Positions 33,648-43,061 of a stretch of DNA of 64,000 nt are shown piece after piece. This DNA is from Bacillota bacterium. GTDB taxonomy: Bacteria > Bacillota > Clostridia > Christensenellales > SZUA-584. A model generated the notes under the pieces. It did not search any database, was not told the origin of the DNA, and saw nothing but the letters and a program-made list of their open reading frames with translations. Position numbers and translations under genes: made by a program. Position 1 is the stretch's first letter, and each line of letters opens with the position of its first letter. The stretch is taken from the NCBI GenBank assembly GCA_023460085.1, contig JAEWRI010000012.1:1-64000 (forward strand), read 5' to 3'.

Positions 33648-33676
33648 AAAACGCCCTGTTCAGGGCGTTTTGTATT
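33648..33676 (+). terminator. Rho-independent terminator after pyk
   Basis: AAAACGCCCTG (33648-33658) pairs perfectly with CAGGGCGTTTT (33661-33671), followed by GTATTT. Confidence 0.9.
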
Positions 33677-33747
33677 TGGGAATTTAAATGGGCAGTACCC
33701 CTTAGCGGTGGTAGGGGGGTACCTAAATGGGGCAGCCCCATCATGCC

Positions 33748-35079
33748 TCAGTCGAAGACCGGGATGACGATTGGAGTTTCAAGCGCGGTCCCCGGCGCGT
33801 AGAGCCACTCCACCTGATAGGTATCTTTCCTGTAATTGGCGATGGAGATAACCTGATACTCATACCCCTCTTCTTCTAAATGGATTTCATCATTCGGATA
33901 TCCGGCAAAATATACGGAGGTCCATTGATATCCCGAACTGGAGGCGTATTCCTTTCCCTTCGAATCCCTGTACGTTATCGAAAACACTTGGCTTGTGATT
34001 ACATCCGGCACCTTGAGTGCGATTTCCAGTGTATCGTTGTCATCGAGTATCATGGAAGCGACCGACACGCCGGCGGGTAAGTGGCTGATAGTCTTGTTCG
34101 CATAGTCCACCGTGCCGAACTGCGCGTTTTTGTCAAGAAATGAGACGGCTGTGATTTCCGCGGTGAGGGTGGTTGCGCCGCCGAAGTACGGGCTTTCGTA
34201 CCAGCGTGAGAGTACGTCTCCGTTACCTGAGCCCGTTCCGATAGTACCGTTGGAACGCTGCGGATAGGTACGTCCTGTCTCGTCAACCAGCGTTATCGCA
34301 ATGTCTTTGAGCAGCGCGGTGTTGGCTTCGTCCGTGCGGAAGTACAGCTTGGCTTGGGTGGGATATACATCCAACCGGTCAATATGGATGATTTGCCCCA
34401 TGATTTCCACTTTGCTGTTAACCTCATAGCTTTTTACCACCGTGCTGTATTGCTTATCCGGATATAGCGTGTATTCCGCGCTGGCCACTTCGTCGCTATA
34501 GCCCGCGGCTGTGAAGTACTGGATGCGAAAACGAAGAGAATCGGGGATAGGTTCGCCGTCTCCCATATCTACGCGGCATTCATACAGGTTCTCGGTGTCC
34601 GTTTCGTTGATGCCCCAAGAGCTGGAAAATTCGTTGCCCTCATTATCGGTGATGCGTTCAACGGTAAAGTAGGCTTCGCCCTCATTTTCGGGATATGACG
34701 GCACATCCGACGTAAAGAACACGGATATGCGGCTCGCGTCCACCACCATGCAGTACACCTCGGAATGATAGCCGTCCACGGTCTGGCTTTCGCCGACGTA
34801 CTGTACATACGAATGGGCAAGGCATTCCTTCATGCTGGGATCAACCGTTACGGCTCTGGCGATATCACCCAGTACGGGAATGCTGCTGAGCGCGCAGGCT
34901 GTAACCGGAAATATATTAATCGTCGTCACAAACGCGAGAAACACCGCCGCTGCCATGGCGGCCGTCTTCAACACAACCCGTCTTGCCGCATGCCGCTTAA
35001 CGGGTTTCGCGCAAAGCGCTTCCTCAATATGCCGATCGTCGATCAGCTCCATGGATTGATACATATCGATACCGTTCAT
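33748..35079 (-). CDS. DUF4179-type anti-sigma factor
   Basis: The 443-residue protein begins with a short cytoplasmic region (DMYQSMELIDDRHIEEAL). One membrane helix follows (VVLKTAAMAAAVFLAFVTTIN), then a DUF4179-like extracytoplasmic segment (SSIPVLGDIARAVTVDPSM) and a large beta-rich outside domain. That layout is standard for transmembrane anti-sigma factors of Clostridia. Its ATG overlaps the sigma gene's stop (ATGA), so it should hold the sigma factor until an envelope signal arrives. Confidence 0.85.
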   Translation of the reverse strand: MNGIDMYQSMELIDDRHIEEALCAKPVKRHAARRVVLKTAAMAAAVFLAFVTTINIFPVTACALSSIPVLGDIARAVTVDPSMKECLAHSYVQYVGESQTVDGYHSEVYCMVVDASRISVFFTSDVPSYPENEGEAYFTVERITDNEGNEFSSSWGINETDTENLYECRVDMGDGEPIPDSLRFRIQYFTAAGYSDEVASAEYTLYPDKQYSTVVKSYEVNSKVEIMGQIIHIDRLDVYPTQAKLYFRTDEANTALLKDIAITLVDETGRTYPQRSNGTIGTGSGNGDVLSRWYESPYFGGATTLTAEITAVSFLDKNAQFGTVDYANKTISHLPAGVSVASMILDDNDTLEIALKVPDVITSQVFSITYRDSKGKEYASSSGYQWTSVYFAGYPNDEIHLEEEGYEYQVISIANYRKDTYQVEWLYAPGTALETPIVIPVFD

Positions 35080-35636
35080 ACGTGAATCCCTCCGTTTTTC
35101 AGATAAACCCTGATTTTTTCCCGGGTGCGCAGGAGGCGCATTTTCACCGCGCTTTGCTTCAGCCCGAAGAAGCGCGACAGCTCCGAAATGGATTCTGATA
35201 GCCAATAGCGGCGGACAAAGAGTACGCGCGTCTCCCGATCCAGCGTGTTCAGAAAATCGTTGATAAGCGCATACAACTCGGGCGCTTCGGTTTCACAGCG
35301 ATGATCCGGCAGTATTTCCTCCAGTTCCGCGCAGATGCTGACAACCTCGCCGTGCCTTGCCGGAGACGCTGCTTTGCGGTAGCTGTCGATAGCGAGGTTG
35401 CGGGTGATGCGCACCGCATAGTTCTTCAGCAACTGGGGCTTTGTTGGCGGAATGGTGTTCCATAGCTTCAGGTACGTATCGTTGACACATTCCTCCGCGT
35501 CCTGCGGCGAAGCCGTAATGTTGTGTGCGATATGCAGCAGCAGGCTATGGTACTTGCGCTGCGTTTCCTGGATGGCGCTGTCGCTGCGCTGCCAGTACAT
35601 TTCGATGACCTGCTGATCGCTTTGCGGATCGTCCAT
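35076..35636 (-). CDS. ECF sigma factor
   Basis: The 186-residue sigma-70 family factor has region 2 (DAEECVNDTYLKLWNTIPPT) and region 4 (SISELSRFFGLKQSAVKMRLLRTREKI). It lacks regions 1 and 3, as ECF factors do. AAGGAG precedes the ATG at 35636. The upstream region contains CGTCTGTATA (minus strand, 35680-35671), which resembles an ECF -10 box, so autoregulation is possible. The target genes are unknown. Confidence 0.9.
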   Translation of the reverse strand: MDDPQSDQQVIEMYWQRSDSAIQETQRKYHSLLLHIAHNITASPQDAEECVNDTYLKLWNTIPPTKPQLLKNYAVRITRNLAIDSYRKAASPARHGEVVSICAELEEILPDHRCETEAPELYALINDFLNTLDRETRVLFVRRYWLSESISELSRFFGLKQSAVKMRLLRTREKIRVYLKNGGIHV

Positions 35637-35786
35637 GCGCTTCTCCTTACTTGTAATAAAGGCCTTCACCTATACAGACGAAAATTACCGTTCGCGCGTC
35701 ACGGGGCGCAAAAAATTTGGAATATGGAATTGTTACAGCGCTATATTATCATGCGGAAGGGGGGTTCTTAAAGCCGGAAAAGGAAA

Positions 35787-35807
35787 GGGGCGGCTGGCTG
35801 CCACCCC
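35787..35807 (-). terminator. Probable terminator of the ilv operon
   Basis: On the minus strand GGGGTGGC pairs with GCCGCCCC (one G-U pair) around a 5-base loop, followed by TTTCCTTTT. It lies about 30 bases after the ilvB stop. Confidence 0.6.
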
Positions 35808-35839
35808 GATAGCTTCATTCCTTTGTAATGTTGCGGACG

Positions 35840-37492
35840 TCACGATATTGTCATCACGATCTTGTCGATGGACGCGCCGGGGGCCACCATGGGCAGCACC
35901 ATCGTATCGATGTCGATGAGGCAGTGGATGAGGGAGGGGCCGTCGTGGGCGAGGGCCTTTTGCAGCGCCGCCTCAAAGCCTTCCGTGTCCGAAGACTGCT
36001 GCGCGAAATAGCCGAAGCCCTCCGCGATGGCACAAAAGTTGAGCGGCGGCAGCGTGGTCTCGGCGTAATGCTTGCCGAAGAATAGCGTCTGCCACTGGCG
36101 CACCATGCCCAGCGTGTGATTGTCCAGCAGCACTGTGACGACCGGCAGATGGTAGCGCGTCGTGGTCGCCATCTCGTTTAGGTTCATGCGGAAGCTGCCG
36201 TCGCCCGTGATGTGCACCACGCGCTTTTGCGGGCAGGCCACCTGCGCGCCGATGGCGGCGCCGAGGCCGTAGCCCATCGTGCCAAGGCCGCCGGAGGTCA
36301 CGAATTTGTTGTGCTTCTTAAACGGGAAATACTGTGCCGCCCACATCTGATGCTGGCCTACGTCGGTTACGATGACGGTGTCCTCGCCCAGCGCATGCGC
36401 GAGAGACTGCATTACCTGCCGCGGCAGATGATCCGCCGGGATGTGTGCTTCGTTTTCTGCTTTCCATGCCGCCACCTGTGCAACCCATTCCGGATGCTTC
36501 TTCTCGGGCAGCGCCGCGCTGATTTGCGAGAGCGCCAGCTTTAAATCTTGTACCACAGAAAGGGTGGTTGGTACATTCTTGTTGATTTCGGAGGCATCGA
36601 TGTCGATTTGAATGACCTTTGCGTGCTCCGCGAAACGGCTTGCGTCGCTCGTCACGCGGTCGCTGAAGCGCGCGCCCAATACCAGCAGCAGATCGCAGTT
36701 CTGCAGCGCCCTGTTGCTGGCGATGGTGCCGTGCATGCCTACGAGCCCGGTGGCAAGCGGGTGGTCTCCGGGGAACGTGCCTACGCCCATCAGAGAGCAG
36801 GCCACAGGCGCATCGATACGCTCGGCGAAGGCCATGAGCTCATCCGCCGCGCCGGAGGATACCACGCCGCCGCCCGCGAGTATGGCGGGCCGCTGCGACT
36901 CCCGGATCATATCGCAAATCCGCTCCGTGGGGATTTCCGACGTGCGGCAGGGGATGCAGAGCTTACCTTCGGCGGGTGCGTATTCACACAGCTGGGTGAA
37001 CAGGTCGCTCGGGATGTCGATGAGCACCGGGCCGGGCCGTCCGCTCTTCGCGAAAGCGAACGCCTCGCGCACCACCGCGGCGATGCGGGTCACATCCTTT
37101 ACCTGATAATTATGCTTGGTGATGGGCATGGTGACGCCCATGATGTCTACTTCCTGAAAGCTGTCGCGCCCCAGCAGCGCCACCGGCACGTTGCCTGTGA
37201 TGGCCACGACGGGGATGGAGTCCATATACGCCGTCGCGAGACCCGTGACGAGGTTCGTCGCGCCGGGGCCGGAGGTCGCGAAGCATACGCCCACCTTGCC
37301 GGTCGCGCGCGCATAGCCGTCTGCCGCGTGCGAAGCGCCCTGTTCGTGCGCCGTTTCCACGTGGCGGATTGCCCCGTCGAGGAAAAGCGCGTCGTAGAGC
37401 TTGATAACCTTGCCGCCCGGATAGCCGAATACGGTGTCCACGCCCTCCCGCTTCAAGCTTTCGAGTAAAATCTGTACGCCTGTGAGTTCCAT
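35840..37492 (-). CDS. ilvB: Acetolactate synthase large subunit
   Basis: The 550-residue ThDP enzyme joins two pyruvates, or pyruvate and 2-oxobutyrate, in valine and isoleucine synthesis. It has the catalytic-Glu N-terminal domain (FGYPGGKVIKLYDAL, HEQGASHAADGYARATGKVG) and the ThDP-binding GDGSFRMNLNE...NNHTLGMV-type site. It is the last gene of the operon while its regulatory subunit ilvN is the first. A GGAGG is present. ilvD ends 12 bases upstream. Confidence 0.96.
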   Translation of the reverse strand: MELTGVQILLESLKREGVDTVFGYPGGKVIKLYDALFLDGAIRHVETAHEQGASHAADGYARATGKVGVCFATSGPGATNLVTGLATAYMDSIPVVAITGNVPVALLGRDSFQEVDIMGVTMPITKHNYQVKDVTRIAAVVREAFAFAKSGRPGPVLIDIPSDLFTQLCEYAPAEGKLCIPCRTSEIPTERICDMIRESQRPAILAGGGVVSSGAADELMAFAERIDAPVACSLMGVGTFPGDHPLATGLVGMHGTIASNRALQNCDLLLVLGARFSDRVTSDASRFAEHAKVIQIDIDASEINKNVPTTLSVVQDLKLALSQISAALPEKKHPEWVAQVAAWKAENEAHIPADHLPRQVMQSLAHALGEDTVIVTDVGQHQMWAAQYFPFKKHNKFVTSGGLGTMGYGLGAAIGAQVACPQKRVVHITGDGSFRMNLNEMATTTRYHLPVVTVLLDNHTLGMVRQWQTLFFGKHYAETTLPPLNFCAIAEGFGYFAQQSSDTEGFEAALQKALAHDGPSLIHCLIDIDTMVLPMVAPGASIDKIVMTIS

Positions 37493-37504
37493 ATCCGTGC
37501 CTCC

Positions 37505-39166
37505 TTACTGCAATATTGCGCCCTTGTCGGCGGAAGAAACCATCCGCGCGTACCGGGCGAGCCATCCGGTCTTCACCGGGGGTTCTCGTTTTGTCAGCTT
37601 CGACAGCCGCTCCCGTATCACGGCTTCATCCACCCGCAGGCTGAGCACCCGCGCCGGAATGTCGATGTCGATGATGTCGCCTTCCTCCACCGCCGCGATG
37701 ACGCCGCCGCTCTGCGCTTCGGGGGATACGTGGCCGATGGCCGCGCCTCTCGTAGCGCCGGAGAAGCGCCCGTCGGTCAGCAGCGCCACTTCCTTGTCCA
37801 TGCCCATGCCCGCCAGTGCTGACGTGGGGGAGAGCATCTCGCGCATGCCGGGGCCTCCCGCCGGGCCTTCATAGCGAATGACCACGACATCGCCGGACTT
37901 GATCTTGCCCGCGTAGATGGCCTTGATTGAGGCCTCCTCGCCGTCAAACACGCGCGCGGGGCCGCTGTGGCGCATCATTTCGGGCGCAACGGCGCTCTGC
38001 TTGACGACCGCGCCGCTGGGGGCAAGGTTTCCGCGCAGCACCGCGATGCCGCCCTCCTTGGAGTAGGGTTCTTGCACGCTGCGGATGATGGCGGTATTGA
38101 GTATCTTTGCGTCTTTGATCGCTTCGCCTATCGTATCCGCGGAAACGCACTTTGCGCTGCCGTCGATGTAGCCGTGCTTCAGCAGCTCCGCAAGCACCGC
38201 GGAGACGCCGCCCGCATGGTGCAAATCCACGAGGTGCGCGGGCCCCGCAGGGGCAAGGCGGCACAGATTCGGCGTGCGCTTGCTCACCGCGTCCACGAGC
38301 TCGAGCGAGAGGTCTACGCCGCATTCATGCGCGACGGCGGGCAGGTGCAGCACGGAGTTCGTGGAGCAGCCCAGCGCCATGTCCAGCGCGAGGCCGTTGG
38401 CGAACGCCTTCTCCGTCATGATATCGCGCGGCAGCAGCTGTTTTTCCAGCACCGTCATCAGCCGCATGCCCGCGGTCTTGGCGAGGCGGATACGCTCCGC
38501 ATACACGGCGGGGCAGGAGCCGTTGCCGGGCAGCGCCATCCCCAGCGCTTCGCAGAGGCAGTTCATGCTGTTGGCCGTGAACATACCGGAGCAGGAGCCG
38601 CAGCCGGGGCATACGCTGTTCTCCAGTGCGTCCAACGCGCTTTCCGGCAGCTTGCCCGCGCTGTAAGCGCCGACGGCTTCGAAGATCGTCGTGAGGCTTC
38701 CGTCGACGCCATTCAAATCGCGTCCCGGCATCATGGGGCCGCCGCTGACGAATATGGATGGGCGGTTCAGCCGTGCCGCCGCCATCAGCATGCCCGGCAC
38801 AATCTTGTCGCAGTTGGGCACGAACGCCACCGCATCGAAGCCGTGCGCCATCACCATGGACTCGATGGAGTCCGCGATGAGCTCGCGCGAGGCGAGAGAG
38901 TATTTCATGCCCGGATGGCCCATCGCGATACCATCGCACACGCCGATGGACGGTATACGCACCGGAACGCCGCCCGCCATGCGCACTCCCGCGCACACCG
39001 CGTCCGCGATTTTATCGAGGTGCATGTGGCCCGGCACGATGTCACTTTGCGCTGTCGCCACGGCGATGAGGGGACGCTTCAGCTCCTCGTCGGTCATGCC
39101 GAGCGCTTTTAATAAGGAACGGTGCGGAGCCTTCTCCGCGCCCTTTTTGACGCTGTCGCTGATCAT
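37505..39166 (-). CDS. ilvD: Dihydroxy-acid dehydratase
   Basis: The 553-residue Fe-S dehydratase makes the 2-keto acids of valine and isoleucine. The cluster Cys residues are in VPNCDKIVPGM and CPGCGSCSGMFTANSMNCL, and the C-terminus has the GRFSGATRGAAIGHVSPEA signature. Its start overlaps the leuB stop by 4 bases. Confidence 0.97.
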   Translation of the reverse strand: MISDSVKKGAEKAPHRSLLKALGMTDEELKRPLIAVATAQSDIVPGHMHLDKIADAVCAGVRMAGGVPVRIPSIGVCDGIAMGHPGMKYSLASRELIADSIESMVMAHGFDAVAFVPNCDKIVPGMLMAAARLNRPSIFVSGGPMMPGRDLNGVDGSLTTIFEAVGAYSAGKLPESALDALENSVCPGCGSCSGMFTANSMNCLCEALGMALPGNGSCPAVYAERIRLAKTAGMRLMTVLEKQLLPRDIMTEKAFANGLALDMALGCSTNSVLHLPAVAHECGVDLSLELVDAVSKRTPNLCRLAPAGPAHLVDLHHAGGVSAVLAELLKHGYIDGSAKCVSADTIGEAIKDAKILNTAIIRSVQEPYSKEGGIAVLRGNLAPSGAVVKQSAVAPEMMRHSGPARVFDGEEASIKAIYAGKIKSGDVVVIRYEGPAGGPGMREMLSPTSALAGMGMDKEVALLTDGRFSGATRGAAIGHVSPEAQSGGVIAAVEEGDIIDIDIPARVLSLRVDEAVIRERLSKLTKREPPVKTGWLARYARMVSSADKGAILQ

Positions 39167-40224
39167 AATGCCTCCAGTACCCGGTCGGTCATTTCCGTGG
39201 TGGAAAGCGCCGCCTCGCCCGGCAGCGCGATGTCGCGCGTGCGCGCGCCGCTCTCCAGCGCGTGCCGCACCGCCGCTTCAATCCGCTCCGCAACGTCCGC
39301 TGCGTTCAGGGAATACCGCAGCATCATCGCGGCGGAGAGTATCGTTGCCAGCGGGTTGGCGATGCCCTGTCCCGCGATATCGGGCGCGGAGCCGTGCACC
39401 GGCTCGTACATGCCGAGCGTTCCGCTGCCGAGGCTCGCCGAGGGGAGCATGCCGATGGAGCCCGTGACCATCGCGGCCTCGTCGGAGAGTATGTCGCCGA
39501 ACATGTTTTCCGTGACGATCACGTCGAACTGGCCGGGGTTGCGCACCAGCTGCATCGCGGCGTTGTCTACGTACATGTGCGAGAGCTTAACCTCCGGGTA
39601 TTCCTTTGCCACATCCATGACGACCGCGCGCCACAGCCGCGACGACTCCAGCACGTTGGCTTTATCCACGCTGACGAGCTGCTTTTCGCGTCCCATCGCG
39701 GTTTTAAAGCCGACATGCGCGATGCGCCGGACCTCCGGCTCGCTGTAGTACATGGTGTCGTAGGCGAACTCCTCGGTGCGCTCCTTCTTGCCGAAGTACG
39801 CGCCGCCCGTGAGCTCGCGGATGACGATGATATCGAGGCCGTCCTTCGTCAGCGCGTCCTTCAGCGGACAAGCCGACGCCAGCTGCGGGTAGAGCAGTGC
39901 CGGGCGCAGGTTGGCGAACAGCCCGAGGCCGGATCGCAGCGCAAGCAGCGCGTTCTCCGGGCGAAAGCCGGAGGGGAGGGTATCCCACTTTTCGCCGCCC
40001 ACCGCGCCCAGCAGCACCGCGTCGCTGCGCTTCGCCGCCTCCAGCGTGGCTTCGGGCAGCGGCGCGCCTGTCGCGTCGATGGCGCAGCCACCCGCCAGAT
40101 ACTCGCAGAAGTCCAGTACCATATCTGTCCCGGCTGTCGCGCTGTCCAGCACGCGCCGCGCCTCGCGGACAACCTCCGGGCCGATGCCGTCGCCCGGTAT
40201 CACTGCGATGGTGTATCGTTTCAT
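39163..40224 (-). CDS. leuB: 3-isopropylmalate/3-methylmalate dehydrogenase
   Basis: The 353-residue enzyme has the family substrate motif IRELTGGAYFGKK, the NAD site and metal-binding region (YVDNAAMQLVRNPGQFDVIVTENMFGDILSDE). LeuB acts on isopropylmalate in leucine synthesis and, in organisms with CimA, on 3-methylmalate to make 2-oxobutyrate. No leuA, leuC or leuD is in this operon, and cimA is the next gene upstream. So the second role is favoured here. Confidence 0.95.
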   Translation of the reverse strand: MKRYTIAVIPGDGIGPEVVREARRVLDSATAGTDMVLDFCEYLAGGCAIDATGAPLPEATLEAAKRSDAVLLGAVGGEKWDTLPSGFRPENALLALRSGLGLFANLRPALLYPQLASACPLKDALTKDGLDIIVIRELTGGAYFGKKERTEEFAYDTMYYSEPEVRRIAHVGFKTAMGREKQLVSVDKANVLESSRLWRAVVMDVAKEYPEVKLSHMYVDNAAMQLVRNPGQFDVIVTENMFGDILSDEAAMVTGSIGMLPSASLGSGTLGMYEPVHGSAPDIAGQGIANPLATILSAAMMLRYSLNAADVAERIEAAVRHALESGARTRDIALPGEAALSTTEMTDRVLEAL

Positions 40225-40252
40225 GTCGTCGTCTCCTTATTTCCGTGGTTCC

Positions 40253-40318
40253 GTAGGGGCGGCCCTGCGTGGCCGCCCTGTCCCATATCTGCGGGCGGCC
40301 ACGCAGGGCCGCCCCTAC
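40253..40318. repeat. 26-bp perfect inverted repeat in the cimA-leuB gap
   Basis: Bases 40253-40278 are the exact reverse complement of 40293-40318, with a 14-base loop. The arms start GTAGGGGCGG and are strongly GC-rich. The element fills the 100-base gap between cimA and leuB. It looks like a dispersed intergenic hairpin (REP/MITE-like), possibly acting as an mRNA processing or stability site. It has no T-run. Confidence 0.9.
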
Positions 40319-40324
40319 TAAAAA

Positions 40325-41914
40325 TCAATGATTTGCCGCCGCGGAGGCTACGGGCGCGTCCGCGGAGAGCAAGCTGTAGTCGATGGAGTCAATCAGCGCG
40401 TGCAGGCTTGCCGCGATGACGTCCGTGGATACGCCCACCGTGCGCCAGAAATCCTTGCCGTCGGTGGATTCGATGACGACGCGAACCGTCGCCGCTGTGG
40501 CCGCTCCGGTATCCAGTACGCGCACCTTGTAGTCGGTCAGCGATACGTCCCGCAGCTGCGGATAGAAATTCCCCAGCGCTTCGCGCAGCGCGCGGTCCAG
40601 CGCGTGCACCGGGCCGTTGCCCTCCGCCGCGGCCATGCGCGCCTCGCCGTGTACATCCACCTTGACCACCGCGTACGCACCGAAGGAGCTTTCTCCGCCG
40701 GGCTCGTCGCTCACCTTAAAGTGCACCAGAGAGAACTTCTGCCTGCGCATTCCCAGTTCCTTCATGACGAACAGCTTGAAGCTGCCCTCCGCGCCCTCGA
40801 AGCTGTAGCCCTCGTTTTCCAGGCTCTTGAGCCGTTCCATCAGCGCGCCCACCTGCGCCTTGTCCTGCGCGACCTCGGGGAAGCTGTCCTTGAGTTTCTC
40901 CGCCATCGCGGCCTTGCCCGCGACCTCGCTCAGCAAGTATTCACGGCGGTTGCCCACAGCGGAAGGCTCGATGTGCTCGAAGGAGCCGCGCGCCTTTTGC
41001 AGCCCGTCGATGTGCATGCCGCCCTTGTGCGCGAATGCGCTGCGACCCACGTAGGGCAGGGTTTCATCAAACGAAAGGTTGGTGATTTCTGCCGCCTCGC
41101 GCGATACGTCGTACAGCTTCGCAATGCCCTCGCCGATGCAGTCGTAGCCCAGCTTGAGCTGCAGGTCCGGTATGATGGAGGACAATCGGGCGTTGCCGCA
41201 GCGCTCTCCATAGCCCAGCAGCGTACCCTGTACGTGCCGCGCACCCGTCGCCACCGCGATCAGAGAGTTCGCGACGGCCAGCTCGCTGTCGTTGTGGTTG
41301 TGGATGCCCAGCTTGCGCTTCACCGTGCCAAACGCGGCCTTTACCGCCGCTTCCATCGCGTACGGCATGGTGCCGCCGTTGGTGTCACACAGCACCACGG
41401 TATCCGCTCCCGCCTCGTCCGCCGCGCGCAGTACAGACAGCGCGTACTCCGGATTTGCGGCGTAGCCGTCGAAGAAATGCTCCGCGTCGAAGATGACCTC
41501 GCGGCCCTGCGCCTTGAGGTGCGCAATCGTATCGCGAATCATCGCGAGGTTGTTTTCCAGCGTAGTGCCCAGCACCTCGGTGGCGTGCAGATCCCATGCC
41601 TTGCCGAATATGGCGACGGCTTTGGTGTTGGCCGAGAGCAGCGCCGCCACGCCCGCGTCCTGTGCGGCCTCCGTATCCTTGCGGCGCGTGCTGCCGAACG
41701 CCACCAGCGTGGCATGCAGCGGCATCGACGATGCCTCCTCAAAGAACTGCCGCTCCTTGGGGTTGGAGGCGGGGTTGCCCGCCTCGATATAGTCCACGCC
41801 AAGGCTGTCTAAAAGCGCCACCATCTGCAGCTTGTCGTGCAGCGAGTAGCTGATGCCCCGGGCTTGTGCGCCGTCGCGCAGCGTGGAGTCAAAGATTTCG
41901 ATTTTGGCTGCCAT
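40325..41914 (-). CDS. cimA: (R)-citramalate synthase
   Basis: The 529-residue protein has the DRE-TIM metallolyase core: FDSTLRDGAQARG, GVDYIEAGNPASNPKERQF and the zinc ligand motif LGIHNHNDSELAVAN. A C-terminal LeuA-dimer regulatory domain follows. The opening and the spacing fit CimA of the citramalate group better than 2-isopropylmalate or homocitrate synthase. It condenses pyruvate with acetyl-CoA, the first step to isoleucine without threonine. GGAG precedes the ATG at 41914. Confidence 0.9.
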   Translation of the reverse strand: MAAKIEIFDSTLRDGAQARGISYSLHDKLQMVALLDSLGVDYIEAGNPASNPKERQFFEEASSMPLHATLVAFGSTRRKDTEAAQDAGVAALLSANTKAVAIFGKAWDLHATEVLGTTLENNLAMIRDTIAHLKAQGREVIFDAEHFFDGYAANPEYALSVLRAADEAGADTVVLCDTNGGTMPYAMEAAVKAAFGTVKRKLGIHNHNDSELAVANSLIAVATGARHVQGTLLGYGERCGNARLSSIIPDLQLKLGYDCIGEGIAKLYDVSREAAEITNLSFDETLPYVGRSAFAHKGGMHIDGLQKARGSFEHIEPSAVGNRREYLLSEVAGKAAMAEKLKDSFPEVAQDKAQVGALMERLKSLENEGYSFEGAEGSFKLFVMKELGMRRQKFSLVHFKVSDEPGGESSFGAYAVVKVDVHGEARMAAAEGNGPVHALDRALREALGNFYPQLRDVSLTDYKVRVLDTGAATAATVRVVIESTDGKDFWRTVGVSTDVIAASLHALIDSIDYSLLSADAPVASAAANH

Positions 41915-42024
41915 AGCGTTTTCTCCGTTCACGGCGCTTCATTTTGGGAAAATGCGCCGTATTGCCTTATACGATGCCGTCCCACAGGGCCGCTCTGCAA
42001 ATAGGGTTCTCTCCAAACAGCCGC

Positions 42025-43026
42025 TTAAAATTCCGGTTCCTTCTGCCAGGGCATCATTTTACGCAGTTCCTTGCCCACCTTTTCCACCGGCAGCTCGCGC
42101 TCGATGCGCCGCCGCGCCATGAAAGCCGGACGCCCCGCCTTGTTCTCGAGTATCCAGCGCTTGGCGAACTCGCCCTCCTGGATCTCCTGCAGCACCTTCT
42201 TCATTTCCTTGCGCGTGTCGTCGGTAATGATGCGGCGTCCGATGGAATAATCGCCGAACTCGGCGGTGTCGCTGATGGAATAGCGCATCCAGGAGAAACC
42301 GCCCGCGTTGATCATGTCTACGATGAGCTTCATCTCATGCACGCATTCAAAGTAGGCGCTTTCCGGCTCGTAACCGGCTTCCACGAGGGTATCGAAGCCC
42401 GCCTTCATCAGCTCGGACACGCCGCCGCACAGCACGGCCTGCTCGCCGAAGAGGTCGGTTTCGGTTTCCTCGCGGAACGTGGTCTGAAGTATGCCGGAGC
42501 GCGCGCCGCCGATGCCCAGCGCGTACGCAAGGCCCACCTGCTGCGTGTCTCCCGAGGGATCCTGCTGCACCGCGATGAGGCAGGGCACTCCCTTGCCCTC
42601 CTGATATTGCGAGCGCACGGTGTGTCCCGGCCCTTTGGGCGCGATCATGAATACGTTGACGTCCGCCGGAGGCTTGATCTGGCCGAAGTGAATGTTGAAG
42701 CCGTGCGCGAACGCCAGGTACTTACCCGCTTTCAGCCCGGGCTTGACGGCGCTCTCGTAGATGGACGGCTGCAGCTCGTCGTTGACGAGTATCATAATAA
42801 CGTCTGCGGCTTTGGCGGCATCCGCCGCGGTCATGACGGTAAGTCCCGCTTCCTCGGCTTTTTTCCACGACTTGGAGCCCTCGTACAGGCCCACCACCAC
42901 GTCGAAACCCGACTCGTGCAGGTTCAGCGCGTGCGCGTGTCCCTGGCTGCCAAAGCCGATAATCGCGACTTTCTTGCCCTCAAGGTATTCCCGGCTGCAA
43001 TCCGACTGATAAAACAACTTGGCCAT
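42025..43026 (-). CDS. ilvC: Ketol-acid reductoisomerase (class I)
   Basis: The 333-residue enzyme isomerises and reduces acetolactate or acetohydroxybutyrate with NAD(P)H and Mg2+. It has the Rossmann motif VAIIGFGSQGHAHALNLHESG, the IAPKGPGHTVRSQY block and the Glu-containing knotted C-terminal domain (DLFGEQAVLCGGVSELMKAGFD). AAGGAG precedes the ATG. Confidence 0.97.
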   Translation of the reverse strand: MAKLFYQSDCSREYLEGKKVAIIGFGSQGHAHALNLHESGFDVVVGLYEGSKSWKKAEEAGLTVMTAADAAKAADVIMILVNDELQPSIYESAVKPGLKAGKYLAFAHGFNIHFGQIKPPADVNVFMIAPKGPGHTVRSQYQEGKGVPCLIAVQQDPSGDTQQVGLAYALGIGGARSGILQTTFREETETDLFGEQAVLCGGVSELMKAGFDTLVEAGYEPESAYFECVHEMKLIVDMINAGGFSWMRYSISDTAEFGDYSIGRRIITDDTRKEMKKVLQEIQEGEFAKRWILENKAGRPAFMARRRIERELPVEKVGKELRKMMPWQKEPEF

Positions 43027-43061
43027 TTTATTCTCTCCTTATTAAATATAAGTGTACAAAG

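Noticed and set aside
33549..33747. Repeat-like GGGGTACC and CCCCTT blocks after pyk
   Set aside because: Apart from the perfect pyk terminator they form only short, inconsistent pairings.
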